A DNA stretch of 64,000 nt from Linepithema humile (lineage: Eukaryota; Arthropoda; Insecta; Hymenoptera; Formicidae). The stretch covers positions 28,980,139-29,044,138 of the forward strand of contig NC_090133.1 of NCBI RefSeq assembly GCF_040581485.1, read 5' to 3'. The notes beneath the pieces were generated by a model. The model had not been told where the DNA came from. It saw nothing but the letters and a program-made list of their open reading frames with translations, and did not search any database. Shown here piece after piece: positions 37,601 through 48,768 of the stretch (its first letter is position 1; every line of letters begins with the position of its first letter). A program made the position numbers and the translations under genes.

Positions 37601-40600
37601 CTAATGTAACGAGCATGCAGTGATGCAGATGCGTATGTGCAAGCGATCAAAGACGATCCGCGACTTAATTAACTATAGTGGGATCTCTGATCTTGATTTT
37701 AATAAATCTCCCACAGGGGATTCCAAGAGTTTTCTGCGCTTTTTTTTATCTTTGAATTTTTTAATTATTCGAAATCAATTTTTTTTTAGCCAAGATATGA
37801 TAGAAAACATCATATTTTCTCCGAGACAAAATTGTAACACTCTTAAAAACAGTTCGCGCTTGCTTATTTATTGTTTTCTTTTCTTTTGAAAATTTCTGGA
37901 CATACAATACTAAAAATTTTGTTAAAATAAAGTTTGCTTAAAATTAAGCAAAGAACAAGGCATTACATTATTTATTTTCAGCTGCGATTGGAAAGCAAGT
38001 TTTTAAAAGAGAAAATCTATTTTAGAGCACATTGCCTATAGAGTAGAATACACATGTATTTTCGAAACTATCTGTTTTCGGCCCGACAGTACATCATGCA
38101 ACATCCAGTTATCTGCAACACAGTGTTCCAGCTTTTTTTTCGGGAAACACGTTTCCGGTATTTTCGCAGCGATCGCGATCATTCCGCGAGCCTCGTGAAT
38201 GGGCGTTAAACGGCCGGTAAAAAGCGTTAAAAGCTCGGATACGACAGTTTCATCTCAGCTTTCCGCTTCTGAAAAAAAGAGAAAAATATTGAAAATGGAA
38301 GTTCTGCATAAAGGAAATTGTTTCGCCGTTATATACAATAAGGCGATGTCTCACAATAGCGAGGATACGTCATTTCAATTGGACGACTTCGCTAAATCAG
38401 GGAATCGGCTGCATTGAAACGCTCGTCGGCGAGGAAACGCGCGCACGATACATATATTGACTATTATAAATGTAACATCTGTATTCTCTGAAAGAGACGT
38501 TTGCCATAAGAATCCATCACGCCTAGATACATCACATCACTCATACATCACGACTGTTTGTAATATAGAAATAGATAATGCCGATGATAACCTAGTTAGT
38601 TTGAACTACCAAACACGAACGTCAAAGATTGACTTCTAAATCTTCCAAACTATACAAAGATCCTCGATCTATTGAACTATCATTTATTTTAACATTCACC
38701 GATAAATCGATAAATCTATCAATGTAAAAAATTTCATAAAGATCCACTGTATATTTTTTCCTTAGAATAAAGTACCGAAAAAATGCTTCGTGGTGCCTAG
38801 CTTCATCTTTGAGTTCGGAATTTAGATTGCACATTACAAAAAATTACTGTTGCAATGTATATTATTTAACACTACACTCTCATAGCGAAACAACTATAAG
38901 ATTTACGATTTTCGTGAAAAAATGAAAATAAACGGACAAAATAATTGAAGAAATAAACGAGCAGCCGTAAAATTGAACTCAGTTTAAAATCCGTATATCA
39001 AGCATATACATCGGACGCGGCGGGATGAAGAAAAAAAAATCAATCCCAAGTTATGTTAGTCAAACAATCCGTAGATGAGAAAAGTGATTTCAGGTCTGTA
39101 GAACACGCCATGCGTCAGCGTGTAGATATGCATGTCAGTTCGAAGAGTCACTATGTGTGGCTGTTAAGGCATTTGCATGTAGGTGAGGCACGTATCTCTC
39201 AACGCGTTGTTCAGACAGGACGTGACGTGGAGGGTGGCGAAAGGAGCTGTGCGGCGCGACGACCCACATTCCGTCGAATTTAATTTCATGCCTTATCTCC
39301 GGTAGCCGCGCGCGGTACAATGCCTCAACTGGGGCGGTCGCGGATCTTTCTCTCTCACCCCTCCCCCCCCCTCCTCTCTCTTACTCTCTCCCTCTCGCGT
39401 ACAGATACACGCGCGGAATCGCCTACGCGTATATACGCGCCGTTAACGGTGTCATACGCACACACACCATGCACTTCTCTCTTCTCACCTCGCGCGAGTT
39501 CTATTTATACACGTTGTCTCGTCTATTCTGCCGCGCGCAGACAGAAGATTCCTCGCGCTTTGTAATTGCCTGTGTCCTAACTCTTCCCTTCCTTTCGCAA
39601 AACAAACAGAATTGCGATTCTCGCTGCAGTAAAATAAGTAGAAATTAATTCGTACGATTATTATGTGATACATAACTAGAGAATTCATTCTTATCTATTT
39701 TTTCTTTTATTTTATCGTACGAAAGTGAACACTCTTGGCTGAATTCCGGTGATTCGGCGTCGATTCACCTTTAAAATAGTTGCTCCACTTCTCCCTCATT
39801 CGAATCAAATCCGCAAGCCGTCATATTTCTCCAGTCGCACGTTAATATCTGCCTATCATTTCTTCACATTGCGAAGACGGGGTTTCTCTCAGACGAGAGG
39901 CAAGCAGCTCTCCCTATTCTCTCTCCCTGGAAAATCTCCATCCCCGGCGAGCCTCTCCGTACATATTTCTTTTGTGTCTGTTTCATAAAATATCTAACAC
40001 ACACCCGCTCGCGCTCGCATCAACGTCGGTCTTTCACACTCGTCCTCTCCGTCTTGACCCTCACCTCACCCCCTTTCTCTCTCTTTCCCTTTCTCGTTCT
40101 CTCAGCTTCTCAGTCATTTACGGACGGCCGCTATCGCGGTCTGCGTGAATAGTGAATTCGCGATTCCGTTTCTCCGCCTCCGTCGAGACGCGCGCCAGCG
40201 CGTTTATTACGCGTCCCCGCATCTGATGTACGCGTTTCTGCGAGCGAACGAGAGCAAATGCGGCAAGTGTGTATACCAAGGGTCGATCATATGCCACCGG
40301 CTATTTCTGCACATGCCGCGGACGACTCGCAACGCGGTGACGATTGCATTATCAGACGTAACGGGGCTGACTGACGGAACGGGGTGCGCGCGCGAGCCAT
40401 CGGGCTTCGTATCGGAGCGGAATAAAAGTCGTTTTGTAAACTGAGCTTACGAGGCCGCAAATAGACGACAGAGCTGTATTCTTCAATTAATTTCACGTAG
40501 ACTCCCGCCATTAAGGCTCCTATTTCCTTGCTGCAGCTGTATTGAGTTACGACGTTAAAAACGAGAAGCCGTGAAAAACTCTTTTCTTACGGTATACGTC

Positions 40601-41696
40601 AGAATAAATTAATTTCTCTCGCGTATCACTCGCTCGCGTTTGATAATGTCAATTGATAAAACTCCTTTTTTTATTATCCCGCAATATTCAATCCATATTT
40701 CCAGTGAAGGTGGAAATTCCATCTTGCGATAGTTAATCAAGAATTACAGCCGCTCGTTAACTTACAAAGAGAATAAAGTATATCTTGCCAATCTGCGTGA
40801 AACGTAAGTTTATCTATCGAACATGAACGATGACATGCGAGAGATCATTTTTATCGACAAGACAAAATTTAACACGATCTGTCATCTGTTCCGACGTCGT
40901 AATTCAATATGATTGCGATGGAAGACCAGGAGTCTCGGCAGAATTTTATTTTGAAACTTAATAATTACCAAGGCGTGTAAGGATGCCTTAAAATTAGAAT
41001 TCGAGAAAAAGGATGACATCAGATTTTTTTCTGGAGAAACATCGACTTCGGCTATTAGTCAAAAAAATCTATTCCTGTAGCGGATTGTAAATAATGTTCC
41101 CCCGACACGTGTTGCGGAATACATTAGAAATAACAAACCCGCCGTATCCGGCGTATGAATGTTTAGACGACGGCCGTTTCGTCCGCCAAGTTAATCGCGT
41201 TACACTAATTCTCGCCTCGCGCGGGTGTGAAACGAAAACGCCATCGGAAGGGTCATTAACCCGTAACGAGCCAATTACTCGGAAGGAGCCATTTGTCCCC
41301 GTGCGTCACGGCTGTCTAATCGCGCACCGACGTATCTAATCGCCATCTCGGATTCCCGTATCACGCGGGAGTCAAGAACCCCATCGGATCGAAACGGAAT
41401 AAGGACGATCCGCGATAGGACGTGGCAGCGCTATTGACAGTTATGGTCCCGCGTTTATGTGGGCTTGAATAGCATCTCGATTATTGACTTCTTTACACTG
41501 AAACGATAGATACGACAGATCTTCAGCAAAAAATAATACAGCGCGAAGACGTGGGAAATGTCAAAGGTATAATGTCACGCGTTCGCCTATTTGAGAAATC
41601 TCAACGCGAAACATTCTCCACAATTTGTAGCTTTATAGCGCAAGCGAAGAGACTGCAGCGAAAATATTCCGCTGCAAAATAAACTGAATTTCGTGT

Positions 41697-41776
41697 AATC
41701 TTGATTTAATTACTTTAATTTAATCTATTTTAATTTAATTTTATCTAATTTAATTTAATCTAATTTAATTTAATTG
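41697..41776. repeat. TAATT-type AT-rich tandem repeat
   Basis: Degenerate tandem array of TTTAAT/CTAAT units, about 80 bp, a few hundred bases upstream of the second K2P gene. Confidence 0.8.
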
Positions 41777-42170
41777 TAATATAATCTTGTTTCTCTCGGC
41801 TCTCGCAGAATGCAATAAAATATACAATTTAATTCGGATAATATTGCGCAGAACGTGAATTTCGCTTTCGGAGCATCGAATGTCTCGCTCACGTACGATT
41901 ATACGGTTTTGCATAATGCAGACCAATCGAAATCCCGCTGTAAGCCTCTAATTAGACGCACATCTAATCGAGAGACGATTGTGCCGCAGGTCAGGCAGCT
42001 CTGCACCGGACGGACGGCGACGGCGGCGGCCGCGACGGTAGGACGACGACGGTAGGACAACGGTAGGACGTTACCGCTTGCGGCTGCAGCTGCGGCGTCA
42101 CCGGTCGCTGCGCCTGCAGCTGCAGCGGCGACGGCGACGGCGATCTAGCTCAGCGGGCACGGCGAAAACG

Positions 42171-45100
42171 ATGCAGAACGCCGGCGACTATTATCAACGG
42201 GCGCCGAGATGCTGTCCAGGCAGAAGCGGGAACAACAGCAGCGGTGGCGGCAACAGCAACAGCGCCAACTGCTGCAGCTGCAGCACCGCCACATCCGCCA
42301 AGAGGCCGGGGCTGCTGATGTGCCTCGGCATGTGCATGCTCGTCCTCGGCTACACCCTGCTTGGCGCGTTCGCCTTCATGGCCCTCGAGGGAGGCTTCAA
42401 ATCGGTGAGCGAATCACAGTTGATTATATCTCCAGATTGATTTCGCTCTGTCATCTGCTCGATTCTGATTACAAAATAAGCAGAGAAAAGAATTGAGCAT
42501 ATTAACGCCATTAATATTTATTTTGGAGCAATTGATTGACGTTTGTCGACTCGCTGGTCCGGCTTGAATTTTTCTTCGGATTTAATTCCTGATTTAGAAT
42601 AAATTCTAATTAAAATTAAAGCACTTAATGTCGCTCAAAAATAATTGGTCAGGAATTGATGTCAAAATTAACATCCAAAATTACTCATGCGTGCGCCGAT
42701 GCGCTAATTACCCGATAAGGATTGAGATGATAATGAAAGATTTATAACGCTCGTACAGGATTCGTCTACCGAGGTCACGTCCTCGAAACCCGACGAGAGT
42801 GCTGCCTATGTGCTGCCGAATCTGGAGAACGACTCCGCCACGATGGAATTAAGGGCGCGCACGGTCGAGAAGCTCTGGAGCATCACCGAGGATCTGAACG
42901 TTCTCTACAAGGAGAACTGGACTCGCTTGGCGGCCCGAGAAGTCCTTGAATTCCAGGAGAATCTGGCCCGCGGTCTCAATCTCAAGCGCACCTCATCGTA
43001 CGACCAGGTGCCGCCGATGCCACCACGGTCTCATCACGCGGACAGACGGCCGCACAGTCGACGATGGACCTTCAGCGGTAGCCTACTGTACTCCCTGACG
43101 CTTATCACGACCATAGGTTTGTATTCATTCGAACAGAACAAAGTTAAGCCACCAATATGCGGTGTGACGGGAAGGCAACCTAAGAAAAAAAATTATTTTG
43201 TGCAAATCACAATCAATCGCATCAAATTTTTCGTTTTATCATTCAGATTTTTTTCTGGAAATCATTTCTACGCTTGGTTCATTTAATTTTCACACGACAC
43301 ATTGCTTCAATAAAAGAAAAGGAAATTATTTTTATTTTTGTATACGTGGGATCTATTGATCCGCTGCTGACAGATCGATCCGTCGTCTAATGTTTTATTT
43401 CTTTTATTCCTTTTATGTTTCCGGTCGCGGCGTCTATCGACATAATTATAAGTAGATGTCTCTTTTGACGGTCCGTGACGAACAATGTCGGTTTTCTCTT
43501 ATGTTACTACTCGTCAGGGTATAAAAGTGCGTAGAGAAATGAGTGAAAAGTCAGTCTCGAGCAAACGTCTGTACTCTGTAAGGAAAAGACGTATCCTGTT
43601 ATTAACTGTACTCTATATTTTATTAAATAAACATATCTATAATCCTGCATATAGTTTGCATAATCGAGTACAAGCAAAACCTGTTATGCATTATTAACTT
43701 GTGTATAATTAGTCTCGAAGATGACGCACTCATTTCCATAAATAACGTCCTTGGTATTTTTCCATAGGATACGGTAGTGTAACACCGCGCACGGTCTGGG
43801 GCCGGCTGATTACGATAGTCTACGCACTGGCGGGGATTCCGCTGCTGTTGGTCTACCTGAGCACGGTGGGCGAAGTGTTCGCGCGGAACTTCCGCCGTTT
43901 GTACGGACGTATGTGCAGGCGACCGCGCGACTACACGCGGAACCAGCAGCCGCCACCGCCGCCGCCGCCGCCGGGCAAGGCGTATCGCTACGACAACCAC
44001 GTAGAAGCCACCAAGACGACCGGCAATTACTACTCGGCGAGTAGAGAAAGCTCCTGCGACGATCTGGGCAATCGCGGCACCGCCAGCGCGATCCTGCTCG
44101 ACTGCGGCAGCGAAGGCCTCCTGCACGCTACCACCAGCTCGACGGCTGCGCTTCAGGTAATCGTTTAGCTGATTTCGCTTTCTCCAATTTAGAAATCATC
44201 TTAACGAAGCGGAACGATCTTAACATTGTATGGTATCGCAAATTCAGAATTAATTAATCGGTTGACTGATCAAGAAGCGATACATCGTTCCTTTGTTTCC
44301 TGTCTAAAAATTAAACAAAATTAACGAAAATTTCTGGCGCTTGTTTTCTGCAATTTTTAAATCTACAAGTATGATTTGCACTTTCCTCTTTTTCTCATGT
44401 CTTTATACAAAATTTTACATGATTATTTAACAGGTTATTTCTGATCTGAAAAACAAATGCTAATTGATTAACACACAGAATTCCATACCGCGATTAATTA
44501 CTACTGATGATTAAATTAAAAAGCACTGTTAAAAGAGCACCTTTGTTGTGAGAAAAAATCTGCAAAATTTCACAAAGCACTTTCAATCTAAAAATTCGGA
44601 AATTGTACACAATTATAGATTGATTACATCTTGACTTTGATGTAGAAAGAGGATTTTTCAACAGATTAGTTTAATGGCGAAAAACATTTCTATTAAATCC
44701 GTTCTCGTTGGTCGACGTCAGGATGTAACGGGTAACGGCCAGCGGCACTTCCACTCGTGCTCGCTGTCCCTGTCGTCGATCTCGTCGCCGGCGAACATCC
44801 TGGAAGCCAACCGGGTCCGGGTGCCGATCAGCCTGTGCCTGGCGATCATGCTGGTGTACATATGCGGCGGCGCGATCATGTTCAACCGTCTGGAGGGCTG
44901 GAACCTGATCGAGAGCGGCTACTTCTGCTTCACCGGCCTCGTCACGATCGGCTTCGGCGACCTGATACCGATGGGCCGCAACGCGCCTACGGCGATCCTG
45001 GAGGAGCTCAGCCTGTGCGCCTGCTCGCTCTACATCCTCGCCGGGATGGGCCTGATCGCCATGTGCTTCAACCTCGTCCAGGAGGAGGTGGTACGCGTGG

Positions 45101-45739
45101 TCAGGGCCTTCCGTAGAACCTGCGACATGTCGTCGGGCGTGATGGTCGGACCTATCGGTGGTACAGGTATCCCTGATGAAGGCAATTCAATGGGGAATCG
45201 ACAGTGGAAATCTTCCACTCTTCCAAAGAAAAAAAAAGAGAAAAACAGAGCATTGCGAAGCATTGATTGTTTAGTCGACCGTCGCGCGTCGGTCGCGTTC
45301 AGAAAATACAACACCTGTCCCGTAACGATTAATTAGTCTCGAATACATCGTATACTGACATATGTACATCAGTCGGGCGTAATTGAAGCACGTTGCGCGT
45401 TTTGTCTTCTGAACGCACCGTTCATTCACGTTACGTAAGAGACCAGTAAGCCGGTGTTGTCGTTGCGCGTGAAAATGTCAAGACCGCGAAATCGCAGGAA
45501 TCCGGGGATCATCCGCAGAGCCGAGAATCGAAGAGAATTAGCGATCACACGCGATCGACCGATCGTTGAACCGGCCGTTCAGGAGTCACGCGTGATCTTC
45601 CCCTCTGTTTCCCGTTACAGGAGTCGCGACCCCTGGTCTCAGTGCCGACGACGACGGCGCCGGCACCAGCGACTCGCGGCTGTCCGAGCAGGAGGAGGAG
45701 GAGGCGATCGCCATGTCAATGGTGCCGGCCGGCTCCTGA
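42171..45739 (+). CDS. Two-pore-domain K+ channel (K2P, TWIK/KCNK18-like), complete
   Basis: Background potassium channel of the plasma membrane. Five exons chain in phase: 42171-42404, 42759-43116, 43768-44156, 44722-45166, 45621-45739 (TGA), 514 residues. The start is the first ATG after an in-frame stop at 42039. An acceptor at 41989 makes 41990-42170 5' UTR. Order: Cys/Ser/Asn-rich N-terminus, M1 about 48-72, a long extracellular cap (73-180), pore helix 1 and filter TIGYG (196-200), M2 about 209-237, cytoplasmic loop with a Pro run, M3 about 359-380, filter TIGFG (402-406), M4 about 420-445, cytoplasmic tail. It is clearly a paralogue of the channel ending at 19447: same strand, same intron inside filter 1, but without that gene's intron in M3. 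The annotated stop is followed by a long in-frame extension (next entry). Intron 4, if retained, would give a different tail ending at 45336. Polyadenylation-type AATAAA sites lie at 46565 and 46611. Confidence 0.95.
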
Positions 45740-45904
45740 CAGCACCAGGCCAGGAGCCCCGGCGACTGCAAGCTCCTGGCCCACTCGTCTAACACTGCCA
45801 TGAAGCTGTCGCCCGGCCATCACACGCTACCGCGTAAGAAGACTCTGCCGCTAGATGCCGCCGGCAGGACGACGGCCAACTCGTCGTCCTCGAGCGTCAG
45901 CGCT

Positions 45905-45939
<35 letters not shown>

Positions 45940-46378
45940 GCAATTCCAACGGGCCCAGCCAACGAGAAGAAGCTGCCTGTCGCCGATGCAGTACCATCAT
46001 CATCAGCAGGAGCAGCAACAGCAACAGTCGCCGCATCATCACCAGCATTGCCAGCAGGAGAGCTCGCTGCACTTCGAGTACTTTGTGCCGCGCAGCGTTA
46101 GCGAGTTCAACCTCGCGGCTGCCGTGACGGACATTGCTGTGCCGCCGCCGCCTCCGACGTCCGTGCTCAAGCCATCGTTGACGATCACGCCGTCGGTCGC
46201 CGCCGCCGGCGTAATCTCCACGACCAGCCAGACGCGGCTGCTGGACGGCGGCGGCTGCAACACGGGCACCAGGAGTCGCGAGAAGATGGTGACGTTTGAG
46301 GACGAGGGGATGAACTGCGGCGTCACCTCGACTCCCACTAGAAAAAACCTGTCCACCTTGGATAACGTCTTTATGTAA
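45740..46378 (+). CDS. In-frame readthrough extension of the K2P channel
   Basis: Continues the frame of the last K2P exon past TGA 45737-45739 for 212 codons to TAA 46376-46378; with the TGA decoded the channel would be about 727 residues. The sequence is protein-like: basic/Ser-rich start, a run of about 13 Gln after 45905, His/Gln-rich stretches, then low-repeat regions such as FVPRSVSEFNLA and EKMVTFEDE near the end. No splice route joins it in frame to exon 4: the acceptor-like AG at 45741-45742 is in the wrong phase for donor 45166, and an intron removing only the TGA would be about 21 nt. An internal ATG at 45800 exists, but independent translation seems unlikely. Readthrough is inference; alternatives are a sequencing difference or a null allele at the TGA. 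Confidence 0.7.
45748..45781 (+). promoter_or_regulatory. Stem-loop 8 nt downstream of the K2P UGA stop
   Basis: GGCCAGGAGC (45748-45757) and GCTCCTGGCC (45772-45781) are perfect reverse complements with a 14-nt loop. The 10-bp stem has eight G-C pairs, so it should be stable in RNA. It starts 8 nt after UGA-C. A UGA followed by C is a leaky termination context, and structures just downstream of stops are known to promote readthrough, for example in Drosophila headcase. Confidence 0.8.
45905..45945 (+). repeat. CAG/CAA trinucleotide (poly-Gln) repeat
   Basis: About 13 consecutive Gln codons, mixed CAG and CAA, in the K2P extension. Further Gln/His clusters follow at 45990-46050. Confidence 0.95.
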
Positions 46379-48600
46379 AATGCGCGACTGTTGTCTGAAA
46401 GACTGTATACTGCGTCATTTAAGGCTAGAAGAACCTTGCCAAGAGCGATGCCGATTGCTCATCGGTTGACTTTTAAGGTATCCTTTGACCAAGTCGTTAA
46501 TAATAGAATTAAGAAAGAAAAATTAAGCGAATTCGAAAATGAATGACTCTTCGACGTCGTCGTTAATAAATGAAAAAGAAATCGGACGTATTTCGAACGT
46601 GTGAATAGAAAATAAATCAGATGATACACTTAGAAACTGAAAATATAATCCTATCTGATCATATTGCAGACTGATGCGATTGCACACATCCTACGTATCT
46701 TTCGATTTAGATAAAATATGGAAAGAATAAAGAGAGAACAAAGTGAGACGAGAAGATAAAAAAATGTCAACGATTTTTACAAGACTGCAAGCATATACCA
46801 AGAGTCGTGTGACACGCACCAAATTAATAAACGACATGAAAACAAATAAAGAAATATTCCAGGAAAGTGAGGAGGATAAAAATGATTGAAGATAAAAATA
46901 TACGAAGGTTGTTGTAAAACGTACTCCAACAAGAAATATTAAGAAATATTTCAGGACCAGGCGGTATCTCTATCAAAAGTCGAATTTAATACGAATTACC
47001 GGCACTAATTACCTCTTATTACTAATAATCAATGACTTTTTTTTATCGCAAAGAGGAGTGCCTAGTTTAAATGATAATAATAGCATCCTAAATAATGCAA
47101 CGTACGAAAGCGCTTAAAAGACGTTCTAATTTTTCAGACTTTAAATATTCTTCAGACGTCTTTTAGGCACTTTTTTTTCAAATATTTACGTTGTTTCAAA
47201 TTATTTTTATGTCCAACAGATTTTTTTTTTATAAAGAAACGACATATTTCCATTGCCATTTTGCGATGTCACGCGCAGAAGCTGCACAAAAGCGAGGAAT
47301 AAAAGACAAAAATGCCAAATAAATAATAGAAAAAGATACACAGATGGAAGACGAAAACGTTTTAATACGACACTGAAGAGCTCTTTCGCGATAACGAACG
47401 AAAACTACTCTTCGACTGAATGTTGACTGTATATTTCGTATTATCGATAAGCCGTAATTATCATTATTATGCCCTTGCGCGCAGCGTAAGATATCTGTCG
47501 AGTATCTGAATTTCGTGTCCGATGAGTCCGATTATGTATTACGGATGAATAGTTGTATGTATATTCGAAAAATATATTGAACATTCTATCTGTACGATCA
47601 TATATCAAATAAATAAATAAGGTTACTGCATGTACAAGTGTTGCATTTATCGTTCTTTCTACTTTCACCGCGTTTCATAACGCGTCAGTTGTTTTATACG
47701 TAATCGTGACTATCTCTCTATTGCGCTATTATTTTGTACTGATCCATTTATCGACAGAACTCACGTGAGTTCTGTACTTTTTTTAGTGAATATGTAATAA
47801 ACAAAAATTTGAAAAAATATATATATTTTTTTTTTTAATTGTTATTCATATATATTTATATGTAAATTATATTTTTTATATATAATTTATATCATTTATA
47901 TATAAATTATTATTTATATACGTTTAAAATCATATAATTTTAACGCAGTACATTTTATTTATTTTTATATGCATTTTTATAATTGTACAATAATTTATCG
48001 CTGTCGTTGTCGCTTGAAATGTCACTTCAAGCAATGACTTTATATTTTCTCAATTTTTTTCTTAATTCTCGCAACATCACGATGCAAACAAAATGATTTG
48101 CATATATTAAACTACTTGATTATAAATTATTTTACTGTTTTCCAATTTAATTTTTTTCAGATTAAAAATAATGCTCAAGGAAATTCAGTTTTCCTCAATT
48201 ATATAAACAAAGCTGCAATAAAGTAAAGAGATATCATTTATGAATATCATTTTTGCATACAAATAAGAAATATCGCTCACTCGCTGATAACTACAAATAA
48301 GAAACCAAAGAAAAATAACATTTATGCAAAAATAGAACACACGTCCGTTTAAATAATGCTTTAAAATGTTCATATAAATTAAGTGATATTTATATCACTT
48401 AGTTGAGCAGCACCGGAAATTTTGCAATTCGAAAACTTTTCCATATTCCAGAAAAATTGTTAATTAATGTATCTTAAGTTAATTATCTGTAACACAGACA
48501 TTGCAGACCTCGTAGTGACCTTTCGTATAACAACTTTGCCAGAGCGGAATAGTTTGTTGTGTATGATTCCGACCGTAGCCCCTCTCTCTTTCTCAGAACG
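46379..48600. other. K2P 3' UTR and intergenic DNA
   Basis: AT-rich with several AATAAA hexamers (46565, 46611, others to about 46850) expected for the K2P 3' UTR. It contains a GACGTCTTTT-type inverted repeat (about 47108-47170) and a 22-bp perfect palindrome at 47754. No coding exon was recognised. Confidence 0.6.
47754..47775. promoter_or_regulatory. 22-bp perfect palindrome with central E-box
   Basis: ACAGAACTCAC/GTGAGTTCTGT is perfectly self-complementary and centred on CACGTG, an E-box bound by bHLH factors. It lies between two plus-strand genes, about 1 kb upstream of the aldehyde dehydrogenase promoter region. Binding is inference. Confidence 0.5.
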
Positions 48601-48639
48601 TGGATATAATCAGAGTTACATAGACACTTTGCTCTCTCA

Positions 48640-48768
48640 CGCTACAGTTGACAGCCGAGTGTGTAACGCGCGATCCCCAAGCAAGCACGGACGGATTTCA
48701 GTCTCGTCTTTCGTTAGCGCGACAACGGTTTATCAGTGTGATAGGAAGTGCTCAAGTGCTCGCGATGG
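48640..48768 (+). other. Candidate 5' exon of aldehyde dehydrogenase gene
   Basis: GC-richer sequence ends in CGCGATGG followed by GTGAGA, a donor-like junction at 48768/48769. It is the only clear donor candidate between the K2P gene and the first dehydrogenase exon. If its ATG (48765) were the start, joining directly to the exon at 51006 would be out of phase and stop quickly. So either it is untranslated or an additional small exon lies between. The exact 5' end is not determined. Confidence 0.35.

Larger units (their letters stand above)
22823..41989. other. Large intron or intergenic tract
   Basis: I see no supportable exon in these 19 kb. The tract holds the spaced repeat motif at 23481-23670, microsatellites at 27595-27630, 27925-27944, 30249-30315, 31952-31973 and 34603-34639, a dispersed repeat at 29538-29722 and a TAATT-rich run at 41697-41776. 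Open frames such as 34418-34837 or 30507-30770 have no domain or splice context. Confidence 0.5.

Noticed and set aside
42078..42170. Upstream start for the second K2P protein
   Set aside because: This stretch is open but begins at a non-ATG codon after an in-frame TAG at 42039; the first ATG is 42171.
45454..45792. 112-codon frame overlapping the last K2P exon
   Set aside because: Different frame from the spliced channel; it spans an intron and its acceptor.
45851..46356. Leu-rich and Val-rich antisense frames
   Set aside because: Antisense shadows of the poly-Gln/Pro-rich channel extension.
45800..46378. Independent gene starting at ATG 45800
   Set aside because: The frame is open upstream and continuous with the channel except for one TGA; no separate promoter or splice acceptor seen. 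Readthrough is the simpler account.
48765..48768. ATG at 48765 as the aldehyde dehydrogenase start
   Set aside because: Direct splicing to 51006 would shift the frame and hit a stop within about ten codons.
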